From positions 1 to 64,000 of the forward strand of contig CAVTHT010000016.1 of assembly GCA_963734575.1 (NCBI GenBank): DNA of 64,000 nucleotides, given 5' to 3'. This document shows positions 55,718-64,000 of the stretch, in pieces. Each line of letters opens with the position of its first letter. Position 1 is the first letter of the stretch. The DNA comes from CAIWHR01 sp963734575 (GTDB taxonomy: Bacteria; Pseudomonadota; Gammaproteobacteria; Burkholderiales; Casimicrobiaceae). The notes beneath the pieces were generated by a model. That model saw only the letters and a list, made by a program, of their open reading frames with translations. It was not told the DNA's origin and did no database searches. A program made the translations under genes and the position numbers.

Positions 55718-56772
55718 CCATCATCGATTCGATGCAGGGCATGCTCGGGCCCGCGTGGCCCGTCGTGTACACGATCGCGAAGATCGTCGCGATCGCGGTG
55801 CCGCTGATCCTGTCGGTGGCCTACCTCACGCTGGCGGAGCGGAAGATCATCGGCTGGATGCAGGTCCGCATCGGTCCTAACCGCGTCGGCCCGATGGGGC
55901 TGCTGCAGCCGTTCGCGGACGTGTTCAAGCTGATCTTCAAGGAGATCGTGATTCCCACCGGGGCGAATCGCTATCTCTTCTTCATTGCACCGATGCTGGC
56001 ACTCGGCCCCGCGCTCGCGGCCTGGGCGGTGGTGCCGTTCAGCGACGGCCTGGTGCTCTCCGACATCAACGCCGGGCTGCTGTACGTTCTCGCGATGACC
56101 TCGGTCGGCGTGTACGGCATCATCCTCGCCGGGTGGGCATCGAATTCGAAGTACGCGTTCCTCGGCTGCCTGCGCTCGGCAGCGCAGATCGTGAGCTACG
56201 AGATTGCGATGGGCTTCGCGCTCGTCGGCGTGCTCATGGCCGCCAACAGCCTCAACCTGGGCGACATCGTGCGCGGGCAGGACGGCGGCCTCGCGCACTG
56301 GTATTTCATCCCGCTGCTGCCGCTGTTCGTCGTGTATCTCGTCTCGGGCATCGCCGAGACCAACCGCCATCCGTTCGACGTGGCGGAAGGCGAGTCGGAG
56401 ATCGTCGCGGGGTTCCACGTCGAATATTCCGGCGTGGCGTTCGCGGTGTTCTTCCTCGCCGAGTACATGAACATGATCCTGATCTCGGCGCTGTGCTCGG
56501 TCATGTTCCTCGGCGGCTGGCTCGCGCCGTGGCCGGGGCTCAACGACATGACGATCGGCGGCTTTGCGCCGTTCGGCGACGGCTTTCCGTGGCTCGCCCT
56601 GAAGATGGCGTTCATCCTGCTCATCTTCCTGTGGATCCGCGCCACGTTCCCGCGCTATCGGTACGACCAGATCATGCGCCTCGGCTGGAAGGTGTTCATC
56701 CCGGTGACGCTCGTGTGGATCGTGTTCCTCGGCGTCATGCAGCAGACCCGCTGGGCCGAATTCTTCCATTAG
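55714..56772 (+). CDS. nuoH: NADH-quinone oxidoreductase subunit H
   Basis: The 352-residue membrane protein has eight or more helices and the NuoH signatures LAERKIIGWMQVRIGPNRVG, LQPFADVFKLIFKEIVIPTG, AETNRHPFDVAEGESEIVAG and ATFPRYRYDQIMRLGWKVFI. It joins the membrane arm to the peripheral arm and lines the quinone cavity. The GTG start overlaps the nuoG stop. Confidence 0.97.
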   Translation: MTIIDSMQGMLGPAWPVVYTIAKIVAIAVPLILSVAYLTLAERKIIGWMQVRIGPNRVGPMGLLQPFADVFKLIFKEIVIPTGANRYLFFIAPMLALGPALAAWAVVPFSDGLVLSDINAGLLYVLAMTSVGVYGIILAGWASNSKYAFLGCLRSAAQIVSYEIAMGFALVGVLMAANSLNLGDIVRGQDGGLAHWYFIPLLPLFVVYLVSGIAETNRHPFDVAEGESEIVAGFHVEYSGVAFAVFFLAEYMNMILISALCSVMFLGGWLAPWPGLNDMTIGGFAPFGDGFPWLALKMAFILLIFLWIRATFPRYRYDQIMRLGWKVFIPVTLVWIVFLGVMQQTRWAEFFH

Positions 56773-56780
56773 AGATCCCG

Positions 56781-57272
56781 ATGCTCGTCCGCGTACGCCA
56801 ATTCTTCAACACCTGGCTGCTGCTGGAGCTCGGGCGTGGGCTCATGCTGACCGGCCGCCACCTCTTCGCGCGCAAGGTCACGGTGCAGTTCCCGGAGGAG
56901 AAGACGCCGAAGAGCCCGCGTTTCCGCGGCCTGCACGCGCTGCGCCGCTATCCGAACGGCGAGGAGCGCTGCATCGCCTGCAAGCTGTGCGAGGCGGTGT
57001 GCCCGGCGCTCGCGATCACGATCGAATCCGAGCAGCGCGACGACGGCACGCGCCGCACGACCCGCTACGACATCGACCTCACGAAGTGCATCTTCTGCGG
57101 CTTCTGCGAGGAGAGCTGCCCGGTCGACTCGATCGTCGAGACGGCCGTCCTCGAGTACCACGGCGAGAAGCGCGGCGACCTCTACTACACCAAGCCGATG
57201 CTGCTCGCGGTCGGCGATCGCTACGAGAAAGAGATCGCGCGCGACCGCGAGCTCGACGCCAGATACCGCTGA
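56781..57272 (+). CDS. nuoI: NADH-quinone oxidoreductase subunit I
   Basis: The 163-residue protein has two 4Fe-4S motifs, CIACKLCEAVCPALAI (about residues 61-76) and CIFCGFCEESCPVDSI (about 100-115), for clusters N6a and N6b. Its N terminus is amphipathic. It sits eight bases after nuoH. Confidence 0.97.
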   Translation: MLVRVRQFFNTWLLLELGRGLMLTGRHLFARKVTVQFPEEKTPKSPRFRGLHALRRYPNGEERCIACKLCEAVCPALAITIESEQRDDGTRRTTRYDIDLTKCIFCGFCEESCPVDSIVETAVLEYHGEKRGDLYYTKPMLLAVGDRYEKEIARDRELDARYR

Positions 57273-57280
57273 CCGCCGAC

Positions 57281-57884
57281 ATGCAGACCCTGGTCTTCTA
57301 CGTGCTCGCCGCGATCCTCGTGTTCGCCGCCCTGCGCGTCATCACGAATCGCAATCCGGTGCACTCCGCGCTGTACCTGGTGCTCGCGTTCTTCACGGCG
57401 GCGGGCCTCTGGCTGCTGCTGCAGGCGGAGTTCCTCGCCATCGCACTGGTGCTCGTCTATGTCGGTGCCGTGATGGTGCTGTTCCTGTTCGTGGTCATGA
57501 TGCTCGACGTCAACTTCGACACGCTGCGGGCGCAGTTTCGGAGCTACATCCCGCTGGGCGCGACGGTGGGCGTGCTCGTCCTGGTGGAGATGGCGCTCGT
57601 GCTTCTCGGCAGCTACGCCAAGCCGGTCGCGGCGCCGCTTGCCGTGGCGCCTCCGGGCGGGCAACACCCGCGCCCTCGGCCTGCTGCTCTACACCGACTA
57701 CGTCTACCCGTTCGAGATTGCGGCCGTGATCCTGCTCGTGGCCATCATCGCCGCCATCGTGCTCACGCACCGCCAGCGCCGCGAGACGCGCTACCAGAAT
57801 CCGGGCGAGCAGGTGAAGGTCCGGCCGCAGGATCGCCTGCGGGTGGTGTCCATGCCGGCCGAGAAACGCGACAACCAGGAATAA
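57281..57884 (+). CDS. nuoJ: NADH-quinone oxidoreductase subunit J (one shift)
   Basis: The membrane subunit begins MQTLVFYVLAAILVFAALRV. It has the NuoJ motifs RNPVHSALYLVLAFFTAAGL, LVYVGAVMVLFLFVVMMLDV and YTDYVYPFEIAAVILLVAII. An extra G near 57662 (GGC-GG-G-CAAC) shifts the frame between APPGG and NTRALGLLLYT. Corrected length is 200 residues. It contributes to the proton channel with NuoK and NuoA. Confidence 0.95.
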
Positions 57885-57932
57885 CGTACCGCCCCCGGTG
57901 GGGCGAACAAGAAGAACAGGCAGGGAACCCTA

Positions 57933-58259
57933 GTGTCCGCCACCATTTTCGCTGCGCCGACGCTGTCGCACTATCTCGTGCTCGGCGCGATCCTCTTCGC
58001 CATCAGCATGGCGGGCATCTTCCTCAACCGGAAGAACGTCATCATCCTGCTCATGGCGATCGAGCTGATGCTCCTCGCCGTCAACCTCAACTTCATCGCC
58101 TTCTCGCGGTACCTCGACGACATGGCGGGGCAGGTGTTCGTGTTCTTCATTCTCACGGTGGCGGCGGCCGAGTCCGCCATCGGCCTCGCGATCCTGGTGC
58201 TGCTCTTCCGCAACGTCGGCTCGATCGATGTCGAGGACCTCGACCAGCTCAAGGGCTGA
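57933..58259 (+). CDS. nuoK: NADH-quinone oxidoreductase subunit K
   Basis: The gene uses a GTG start. The 108-residue subunit has three helices (LSHYLVLGAILFAISMAGIF; IILLMAIELMLLAVNLNFIA; VFFILTVAAAESAIGLAILV). The conserved membrane glutamates are present in AIELML and AAAESA. It is homologous to MrpC antiporter subunits and takes part in proton pumping. Confidence 0.97.
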   Translation: MSATIFAAPTLSHYLVLGAILFAISMAGIFLNRKNVIILLMAIELMLLAVNLNFIAFSRYLDDMAGQVFVFFILTVAAAESAIGLAILVLLFRNVGSIDVEDLDQLKG

Positions 58260-58262
58260 CCG

Positions 58263-60311
58263 ATGACGATGCAAAGCCTCTACCTGCTCATTCCCCTCGC
58301 GCCGCTCGTCGGCGCGATCATCGTCGGCCTCTTCGGCCCGAAGCTCGGTCGTGCGCTGTCGCACTGGTTGTGCATCCTCGGCGTCGCGGTGGCGATGGTC
58401 GCATCGTTCGTGGTGTGGCGCGACGTCATGGCCGGCAACGTGTTCAACGGCGACGTGTATACGTGGCTGCGCTCCGGCGACCTCAAGCTGGCGGTGGGCT
58501 TCCTCATCGATCCGCTCACGGCCACGATGATGCTGGTCGTGACGTTCGTCTCGCTGATGGTGCACATCTACACCATCGGCTACATGGCGGACGACCCCGG
58601 CTACACGCGCTTCTTCAGCTACATCTCGCTCTTCACCTTCAGCATGCTGATGCTGGTGATGAGCAACAACTTCCTCCAGCTCTTCTTCGGCTGGGAGGCG
58701 GTGGGCCTGGTGTCCTACCTGCTGATCGGGTTCTGGTACACGCGGCCGACGGCGATCTACGCGAACCTCAAGGCCTTCCTGGTCAACCGCGTCGGCGACT
58801 TCGGGTTCGTGCTCGGCATCGGGCTCGTCCTCGCGTACTTCGGCACGCTCGACTACGCGCCGGTGTTCGCCCGCGCGCCGGAGCTGGCCCCAACCGAGCT
58901 CAACCTCTGGGGCGCCGCGCAGTGGTCGCTCATGACCGTGGTGTGCATCTGCCTCTTCATCGGCGCGATGGGCAAGTCGGCGCAGGTGCCGCTGCACGTG
59001 TGGCTGCCGGATTCGATGGAGGGCCCCACGCCGATCTCGGCCCTGATCCACGCGGCGACGATGGTCACCGCCGGCATCTTCATGGTCGCGCGCATGAGCC
59101 CGCTCTTCGAGCTCTCGACGACCGCGCTCGGCTTCGTCACCGTGATCGGCGCCACGACGGCGCTGTTCATGGCGTTCCTGGGGATCGTGCAGAACGACAT
59201 CAAGCGGGTCGTCGCCTACTCGACGCTGTCGCAGCTCGGCTACATGACCGTCGCGCTCGGCGTGTCGGCCTACTCGGCGGCCATCTTCCACCTGATGACG
59301 CACGCCTTCTTCAAGGCGTTGCTCTTCCTCGGCGCCGGCTCGGTGATCATCGCGCTCCACCACGACCAGGACCTGCGGCGGATGGGTGGCCTGCGCAAGT
59401 ACATGCCGATCACGTACTGGACGGCGGTCGTCGGCTCGCTCGCGCTCGCGGGCGTTCCCCCGTTCGCCGGCTTCTTCTCCAAGGACGCGATCATCGAGGC
59501 GACGCACCTCTCGCAGGTGCCCGGCCATGGCTACGCCTATTTCGCGGTCATGGCGGGCGTGTTCATCACGGCGTTCTATTCCTTCCGCATGCTCTTCCTG
59601 GCGTTCCACGGTCCCGAGCGCTTCCACGCCGCGCATGACGACGGTCATGCGCACGACGACAAGGCGCACGAGGCGTCGCACGATGCCGGGGAGGAGCCGG
59701 ATGCCGCCGGGCACCATGGGCTCGGTCCCGGCGAAGTGCCCCACGAGTCGCCCTGGGTCGTGACCGTGCCGCTCATCCTGCTGGCGATCCCGTCGGTGAT
59801 CGCCGGCTTCCTGTACATCGAGCCGATGCTGTTCGGCACGTATTTCGGCAACTCCATCGCCGTGCGCGAGGAGCACGCCGTGCTCTGGGAGCTCAAGAAC
59901 GAATGGCACGGCGTGGCCGCGTTCATGGAGCACGGCGTGCTGAGCCTGCCGTTCTGGCTCGCTCTCGGGGGGATCGCTGCCGCGTGGTACTGCTATCTCG
60001 TGAATCCGGCATTGCCGGCGCGTATCCGCGAGCGCGCCGGCGCCATCTACACGCTGCTCGACAACAAGTACTACTTCGACCGCTTCAACGACTGGTTCTT
60101 CGCCGGAGGCGCCCGGGCGCTCGGTGGCCTGCTGTCGCGCTACGGCGATCGCACGATCATCGACGGCTTCTTCGTCAACGGCTCGGCGAAGGTCATTGGC
60201 TGGGCCTCCGTGCTGCTCCGGCACATGCAGTCCGGTTATGTCTATCACTACGCATTCACGATGATCATCGGCCTCTTTGCGCTGCTGACGTGGTGGGTCG
60301 GCGGGCACTGA
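58263..60311 (+). CDS. nuoL: NADH-quinone oxidoreductase subunit L
   Basis: The 682-residue antiporter-like subunit has LLQ-type core motifs: WEAVGLVSYLLIGFWYTRPT (conserved Glu), GKSAQVPLHVWLPDSMEGPT (conserved Lys) and VVAYSTLSQLGYMTVALGVS. A His/Asp-rich linker at about residues 455-495 (AAHDDGHAHDDKAHEASHDA) precedes the C-terminal part. The long lateral helix is expected in the last 130 residues. It is the distal proton pump. Confidence 0.97.
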   Translation: MTMQSLYLLIPLAPLVGAIIVGLFGPKLGRALSHWLCILGVAVAMVASFVVWRDVMAGNVFNGDVYTWLRSGDLKLAVGFLIDPLTATMMLVVTFVSLMVHIYTIGYMADDPGYTRFFSYISLFTFSMLMLVMSNNFLQLFFGWEAVGLVSYLLIGFWYTRPTAIYANLKAFLVNRVGDFGFVLGIGLVLAYFGTLDYAPVFARAPELAPTELNLWGAAQWSLMTVVCICLFIGAMGKSAQVPLHVWLPDSMEGPTPISALIHAATMVTAGIFMVARMSPLFELSTTALGFVTVIGATTALFMAFLGIVQNDIKRVVAYSTLSQLGYMTVALGVSAYSAAIFHLMTHAFFKALLFLGAGSVIIALHHDQDLRRMGGLRKYMPITYWTAVVGSLALAGVPPFAGFFSKDAIIEATHLSQVPGHGYAYFAVMAGVFITAFYSFRMLFLAFHGPERFHAAHDDGHAHDDKAHEASHDAGEEPDAAGHHGLGPGEVPHESPWVVTVPLILLAIPSVIAGFLYIEPMLFGTYFGNSIAVREEHAVLWELKNEWHGVAAFMEHGVLSLPFWLALGGIAAAWYCYLVNPALPARIRERAGAIYTLLDNKYYFDRFNDWFFAGGARALGGLLSRYGDRTIIDGFFVNGSAKVIGWASVLLRHMQSGYVYHYAFTMIIGLFALLTWWVGGH

Positions 60312-60315
60312 CGCG

Positions 60316-61785
60316 ATGCCTTACCTTTCACTTGCCATCTGGGTTCCCATCGTCGCCGGGCTGGCGGTGCTCGCCGTCGGCCGCGACGACGACCCGCGTC
60401 CTGCCCGCTGGGTCGCGCTCATCGGCGCGCTTGCCGGGTTCCTGATCACGCTGCCGCTGTGGCTGCACTTCGACACGTCCACCGCGGACATCCAGTTCGT
60501 CGAGCGCACCGAGTGGATCCCGCGCTTCGACATCTACTACCTGCTCGGGGTCGACGGCCTGTCGATGCTGTTCATCCTGCTCAACAGCCTGACGACGCTC
60601 TTCGTCGTGTGGGCCGGATGGGAGGTCATCGAGCGCCGCGTCGGGCAGTACATGGCGGCCTTCCTCATCATGTCCGGCCTCATCAACGGCGTGTTCGCGG
60701 CCCTCGACGGCATGCTGTTCTACGTGTTCTTCGAGGCGATGCTGATTCCGATGTACCTGATCATCGGCGTGTGGGGCGGGCCCAATCGCGTGTACGCCGC
60801 GATCAAGTTCTTCCTGTACACGCTGCTCGGGTCGCTGCTGATGCTGGTGGCGCTCATCTACCTGTACAACGTCTCGGAGACGTTCTCGCTCCTCGACTGG
60901 TACGACGTGCCGCTGTCGCTGAAGGCGCAGATCCTCCTGTTCGTGGCGTTCTTCCTGGCGTTCGCGGTGAAGGTTCCGATGTGGCCGGTGCACACGTGGC
61001 TGCCGGACGCGCACGTCGAGGCGCCGACGGGTGGCTCGGTGGTGCTGGCGGCGATCACCCTCAAGCTCGGAGCGTACGGCTTCGTGCGGTTCATCCTGCC
61101 CATCGTTCCGGATGCCTGCCGCTACCTGTCGGGATTCGTCATCACGCTGTCCCTGATCGCCGTGGTGTACATCGGCTTCGTGGCGCTCGTGCAGGCCGAC
61201 ATGAAGAAGCTCATCGCCTATTCGTCGATCTCGCACATGGGGTTCGTCACGCTCGGCTTCTTCCTGTTCAGCCAGCTCGGCATGGAAGGTGCGCTCGTGC
61301 AGATGGTGTCGCATGGCTTCGTGTCGGCCGCCATGTTCCTGTGCGTGGGCGTCATGTACGACCGCATGCACAGCCGCCTCATCTCCGACTACGGCGGCGT
61401 CGTGAACACGATGCCGAAGTTCGCCGCGTTCATGATGCTCTTCGCGATGGCGAACGCCGGGCTGCCGGCGACGTCGGGCTTCGTGGGCGAGTTTCTGGTG
61501 ATCCTTGCGGCCGTGAAGGTGAACTTCTGGCTCGGCTTCCTCGCGGCCATCACCCTGATCCTCGGTGCCGCGTACACCCTCTGGATGTACAAGCGCGTCA
61601 TCTTCGGCCCCGTCGCCAACGCGAGCGTCGCCGCGCTGACCGATCTCACGCGGCGCGAGTTCTGGCTGCTGGCGAGCCTCGCGGCACTGGTCCTGTGGAT
61701 GGGATTGTGGCCGAAGCCCTTCGTGGACGTGATGCACATCTCCGTCGCCGACCTGCTCGCGCAGGTGGCGAAGAGCAAACTCTGA
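60316..61785 (+). CDS. nuoM: NADH-quinone oxidoreductase subunit M
   Basis: The 489-residue subunit carries GVDGLSMLFILLNSLTTLFV, FFEAMLIPMYLIIGVWGGPN (conserved Glu), KVPMWPVHTWLPDAHVEAPT (conserved Lys) and LIAYSSISHMGFVTLGFFLF. It is one of the three antiporter-like proton pumps of complex I and starts four bases after nuoL. Confidence 0.97.
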   Translation: MPYLSLAIWVPIVAGLAVLAVGRDDDPRPARWVALIGALAGFLITLPLWLHFDTSTADIQFVERTEWIPRFDIYYLLGVDGLSMLFILLNSLTTLFVVWAGWEVIERRVGQYMAAFLIMSGLINGVFAALDGMLFYVFFEAMLIPMYLIIGVWGGPNRVYAAIKFFLYTLLGSLLMLVALIYLYNVSETFSLLDWYDVPLSLKAQILLFVAFFLAFAVKVPMWPVHTWLPDAHVEAPTGGSVVLAAITLKLGAYGFVRFILPIVPDACRYLSGFVITLSLIAVVYIGFVALVQADMKKLIAYSSISHMGFVTLGFFLFSQLGMEGALVQMVSHGFVSAAMFLCVGVMYDRMHSRLISDYGGVVNTMPKFAAFMMLFAMANAGLPATSGFVGEFLVILAAVKVNFWLGFLAAITLILGAAYTLWMYKRVIFGPVANASVAALTDLTRREFWLLASLAALVLWMGLWPKPFVDVMHISVADLLAQVAKSKL

Positions 61786-61801
61786 GGCACCCGGGCACCC
61801 G

Positions 61802-63250
61802 ATGCAAAACGATCTCCTGACCGTCCTGCCCGAGCTCATCCTGCTCTGCGGCGCTTCGGTCGTCCTGCTCCTGGACCTCCTGCTTTCGGATGCGCGGAAG
61901 CACGTGAGTTTCTGGCTCACGCAGTTGACGCTCCTGCTCTGCGCGCTCGCGACGGTCGGTCTCGTGCCCGTGGTGGTCAACCCCGCGACGTCGTTCCATG
62001 GCCTCGTCATCAGCGACCTCGCCGGGGCGCTGCTCAAGTTCTTCAACTACATCGCACTGGCGCTGACGCTCTTCTTTTCGCGCAGCTACCTCGAGGCGCG
62101 CGGGCTCTTCCGTGGCGAGACGTTCGTGCTGGCGATGTTCTCGCTGCTCGGCATGATGGTGATGATCTCGGCCGGCAGCTTCATCAGCCTCTACCTCGGA
62201 CTCGAGCTGATGTCGCTCACGCTGTACTCGATGGTGGCGATGCACCGCGCGTCCAACCGCGCGTCGGAAGCGGCGATGAAGTACTTCGTGCTGGGCGCGC
62301 TCGCCTCCGGCATGCTGCTCTACGGCATGTCCATGCTCTACGGCGCGACCGGTTCGCTCGACATCCTCCAGGTGGGCCGCGCCGTCGTCGAGGGCCACGC
62401 CAATCGCACGCTGCTCGTGTTCGGCCTCGTGTTCGTCGTGTCCGGCATCGCGTTCAAGCTCGGCGCGGCGCCGTATCACATGTGGATCCCCGACGTGTAC
62501 GACGGTGCGCCCACGCCGGTGACGCTGCTCGTGGGCTCGGCGCCCAAGCTTGCGGCGTTCGCCTTCATGCTGCGGATGCTGGCGGTGGCGATGGGCGGCA
62601 TGGGCGACGACTGGCAGCAGATGCTCGGCGTGCTCGCCGTGCTGTCGATGATCCTCGGCAACGTCATCGCCATCGCCCAGACCAACATCAAGCGGATGCT
62701 GGCGTACTCCACGATCGCCAACATGGGCTACATGCTGATGGGCTTCCTCACCGGAAGCCTCAACGGCTACAGCGCCGCCATGTTCTTCACCGTGGCCTAC
62801 GTGCTGACGACGCTGGCCTCCTTCGGCATGGTCATGCTGCTGTCGCGGCGCGGGTTCGAGGCCGATCAGCTGGACGACTTCAAGGGACTCAACCAGCGCT
62901 CGCCGTGGTGGGCGTTCGTCATGCTGCTGGTGATGTTCTCCCTCGCCGGGCTGCCGCCGACGGTCGGGTTCTACGGCAAGTTCGCGGTGATCGAGGCGGC
63001 GGTGAACGCCGGGTACATCTGGCTTGCCGTGGTGGCGGTCCTGACGTCGCTCATCGGAGCGTTCTACTACCTGCGCATCGTCAAGCTCATGTACTTCGAC
63101 GACCCCGTCGACACGATGCCCATCGTCGTCCGCCGCGATACCAACGCGCTGCTGTCGCTCAACGGTCTCGCGCTGCTGCTGTTCGGCATTTTGCCGCAGC
63201 CGCTGATGGGCCTGTGCGTGGTGGCGCTCGCGCAATCCGGATTCCTCTGA
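61802..63250 (+). CDS. nuoN: NADH-quinone oxidoreductase subunit N
   Basis: The 482-residue subunit has LGLELMSLTLYSMVAMHRAS (conserved Glu), KLGAAPYHMWIPDVYDGAPT (conserved Lys) and RMLAYSTIANMGYMLMGFLT. GLPPTVGFYGKFAVIEAAVN follows. It is the third antiporter-like pump and the last gene of the operon. REP-like sequence follows directly. Confidence 0.97.
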   Translation: MQNDLLTVLPELILLCGASVVLLLDLLLSDARKHVSFWLTQLTLLLCALATVGLVPVVVNPATSFHGLVISDLAGALLKFFNYIALALTLFFSRSYLEARGLFRGETFVLAMFSLLGMMVMISAGSFISLYLGLELMSLTLYSMVAMHRASNRASEAAMKYFVLGALASGMLLYGMSMLYGATGSLDILQVGRAVVEGHANRTLLVFGLVFVVSGIAFKLGAAPYHMWIPDVYDGAPTPVTLLVGSAPKLAAFAFMLRMLAVAMGGMGDDWQQMLGVLAVLSMILGNVIAIAQTNIKRMLAYSTIANMGYMLMGFLTGSLNGYSAAMFFTVAYVLTTLASFGMVMLLSRRGFEADQLDDFKGLNQRSPWWAFVMLLVMFSLAGLPPTVGFYGKFAVIEAAVNAGYIWLAVVAVLTSLIGAFYYLRIVKLMYFDDPVDTMPIVVRRDTNALLSLNGLALLLFGILPQPLMGLCVVALAQSGFL

Positions 63251-63254
63251 AGCT

Positions 63255-63330
63255 GCGAGGCTGAAGCCTCGCCTACAGGCCTCGCTTACAAGCCTCGCCT
63301 ACAAGACTGTAGGTCAGGCTTCAGCCTGAC
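63255..63330. repeat. REP-like palindromes after nuoN
   Basis: GCGAGGCTGAAGCCTCGC (63255-63272) and GTCAGGCTTCAGCCTGAC (63313-63330) are near-perfect palindromes with the same GGCT-GA/TC-AGCC core. Between them lie imperfect half units (GCCTCGCTTACA, GCCTCGCCTACA). The second palindrome is the inverse-centred form of the nuoF-nuoG repeats. They can also act as a 3' stabiliser or weak terminator of the nuo transcript. Confidence 0.8.
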
Positions 63331-63493
63331 GGCCAACCGACGAGTATCGGTCCCGCGACGCAAGCCACGACGCAGCGAGGCAGGCGCCTCGTCGACAGGA
63401 GCATGTGTGTCGATCCACGTCCGCACGGCGCGCGTCCGGAGGCGTCGGTGCCGCGCCGCATGCTAAGATTCACGGGTTCCGGAGATCGCTGTC

Positions 63494-64000
63494 ATGCGCG
63501 TCGGCTTTTTCGTCACCTGCCTCGTCGACCTCATGCGTCCCTCCATCGGTTTCGCCGCCATCCGGCTGCTCGAGGCCGGTGGCGCCGAGGTCTTCGTTCC
63601 TCCCTCGCAGACGTGCTGCGGCCAGCCCGCCTACAACTCCGGCGATCGTGCCGATGCGCGGGCGCTCGCGGTCAAGCTGATCGAGGAGTTCGAGGGCTGC
63701 GACTGGCTCGTCGCGCCATCGGGCTCCTGCAGCGGCATGATCCGCACGCACTACGGCGATCTCTTCCGCGATGACCCGGCCATGCTGCAGCGCGCGGAGG
63801 CGCTCGCCGCACGCACGCGCGAGCTGACCGACTTCCTGGTGAACGAGCTCCGGCTCGAGCGCGTGCCGGGACGGTTCGAGGGCACGATCACGTATCACGA
63901 CAGCTGTGCGGGATTGCGCGAGATGGGCGTGAAGCAGCAGCCGCGCGCGCTGCTCGCCAAGGTGCCGGGGCTCACGCTCACCGAGATGGCGGACTGCGAC
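63494..64000 (+). CDS. lutA: LutA/LldE-type Fe-S oxidoreductase subunit, cut by the window end
   Basis: The readable 169 residues start MRVGFFVTCLVDLMRPSIGF and include the cysteine-rich CCG domain: the motif PPSQTCCGQPAYNSGDRADA, then APSGSCSGMIRTHYGDLF, and the start of the second repeat, TYHDSCAGLREMGVKQQPRA. This is the small subunit of the LutABC/LldEFG L-lactate oxidation complex, or a glycolate-oxidase-like relative. The remaining C-terminal part and lutB/lutC would lie right of the window. Confidence 0.85.
   Translation, partial: MRVGFFVTCLVDLMRPSIGFAAIRLLEAGGAEVFVPPSQTCCGQPAYNSGDRADARALAVKLIEEFEGCDWLVAPSGSCSGMIRTHYGDLFRDDPAMLQRAEALAARTRELTDFLVNELRLERVPGRFEGTITYHDSCAGLREMGVKQQPRALLAKVPGLTLTEMADCD

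Noticed and set aside
63240..63340. A CRISPR array in the repeat region after nuoN
   Set aside because: The units are short palindromes with no regular spacers and no cas genes; they fit REP-like elements.

Overview
The window has two parts of different origin. From about 7.32 kb to the end it reads as one high-G+C betaproteobacterial (Burkholderiales-like) chromosome segment. The evidence is the rpsF-priB-rpsR-rplI-dnaB order, a PriB of the short SSB-like type, tpiA-secG-tRNA-Leu(GAG)-nuoA to nuoN as one block, a Bug/TctC tripartite tricarboxylate transporter, and a lipid A aminoarabinose (arn) cluster with ArnA split in two. The first 7.3 kb looks lower in G+C. It carries an IS1182-type transposase remnant, a broken RlpA-like gene, an HWE/HisKA_2-type histidine kinase, a stand-alone receiver and a PAS-rich hybrid kinase, all more typical of an alphaproteobacterium of Rhizobiales type. 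The two parts meet inside the 3' end of rpsF at about 7314-7323, so a chimeric assembly join is more likely than a biological insertion.

Layout. 1-7.3 kb: mobile-element debris and two-component signalling genes. 7.3-10.1 kb: ribosomal proteins and replicative helicase. 10.1-14.3 kb: three overlapping glycan-modification genes (GT-B glycosyltransferase; SEC-C/TPR/GT2 fusion; zinc-ribbon methyltransferase with a helical tail). 14.4-16.5 kb: PhoH ATPase and peroxiredoxin, minus strand. 16.5-26.0 kb: arn operon on the minus strand, transcribed arnT, small flippase, arnB, arnC, a TPR-GT41 (OGT-like) gene, arnA formyltransferase, arnA decarboxylase, arnD. 26-31.4 kb: GNAT, cysS, two paralogous 84-85 aa small proteins, an ECF sigma/anti-sigma pair, cobalamin adenosyltransferase. 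31.5-38.9 kb: acyl-CoA synthetase, enoyl-CoA hydratase and a complete branched-chain amino-acid-type ABC transporter. 39-43.7 kb: exported TPR and MORN-like proteins, a fumarylacetoacetate hydrolase fragment and a pair of Opp-type ATPases lacking key catalytic residues. 43.8-46.9 kb: tctCBA. 46.9-63.3 kb: tpiA, secG, tRNA-Leu and the full 14-gene complex I operon. 63.5 kb to the end: start of an LutA/LldE-type Fe-S protein.

A striking technical feature is that at least 15 genes after 7.3 kb are broken by frameshifts, and each can be repaired by removing single inserted bases (about 53 in all, mostly G or C). The density is highest between 31.5 and 36.9 kb. For every such gene the number of insertions agrees with the gene length modulo 3. 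Essential genes (cysS, tpiA, nuoC, nuoJ) are among them, so I read these as residual insertion errors and annotate the genes as intact CDSs with shifts, not as true pseudogenes.

The best candidates for undescribed biology are: the two tandem small membrane-anchored proteins that share an upstream element and lie next to the ECF sigma/anti-sigma pair; the catalytically degenerate ABC ATPase pair at 41.6-43.7 kb; the SEC-C/TPR/GT2/methyltransferase gene set; and the OGT-like gene inside the arn operon. I saw no CRISPR array, prophage or rRNA gene.
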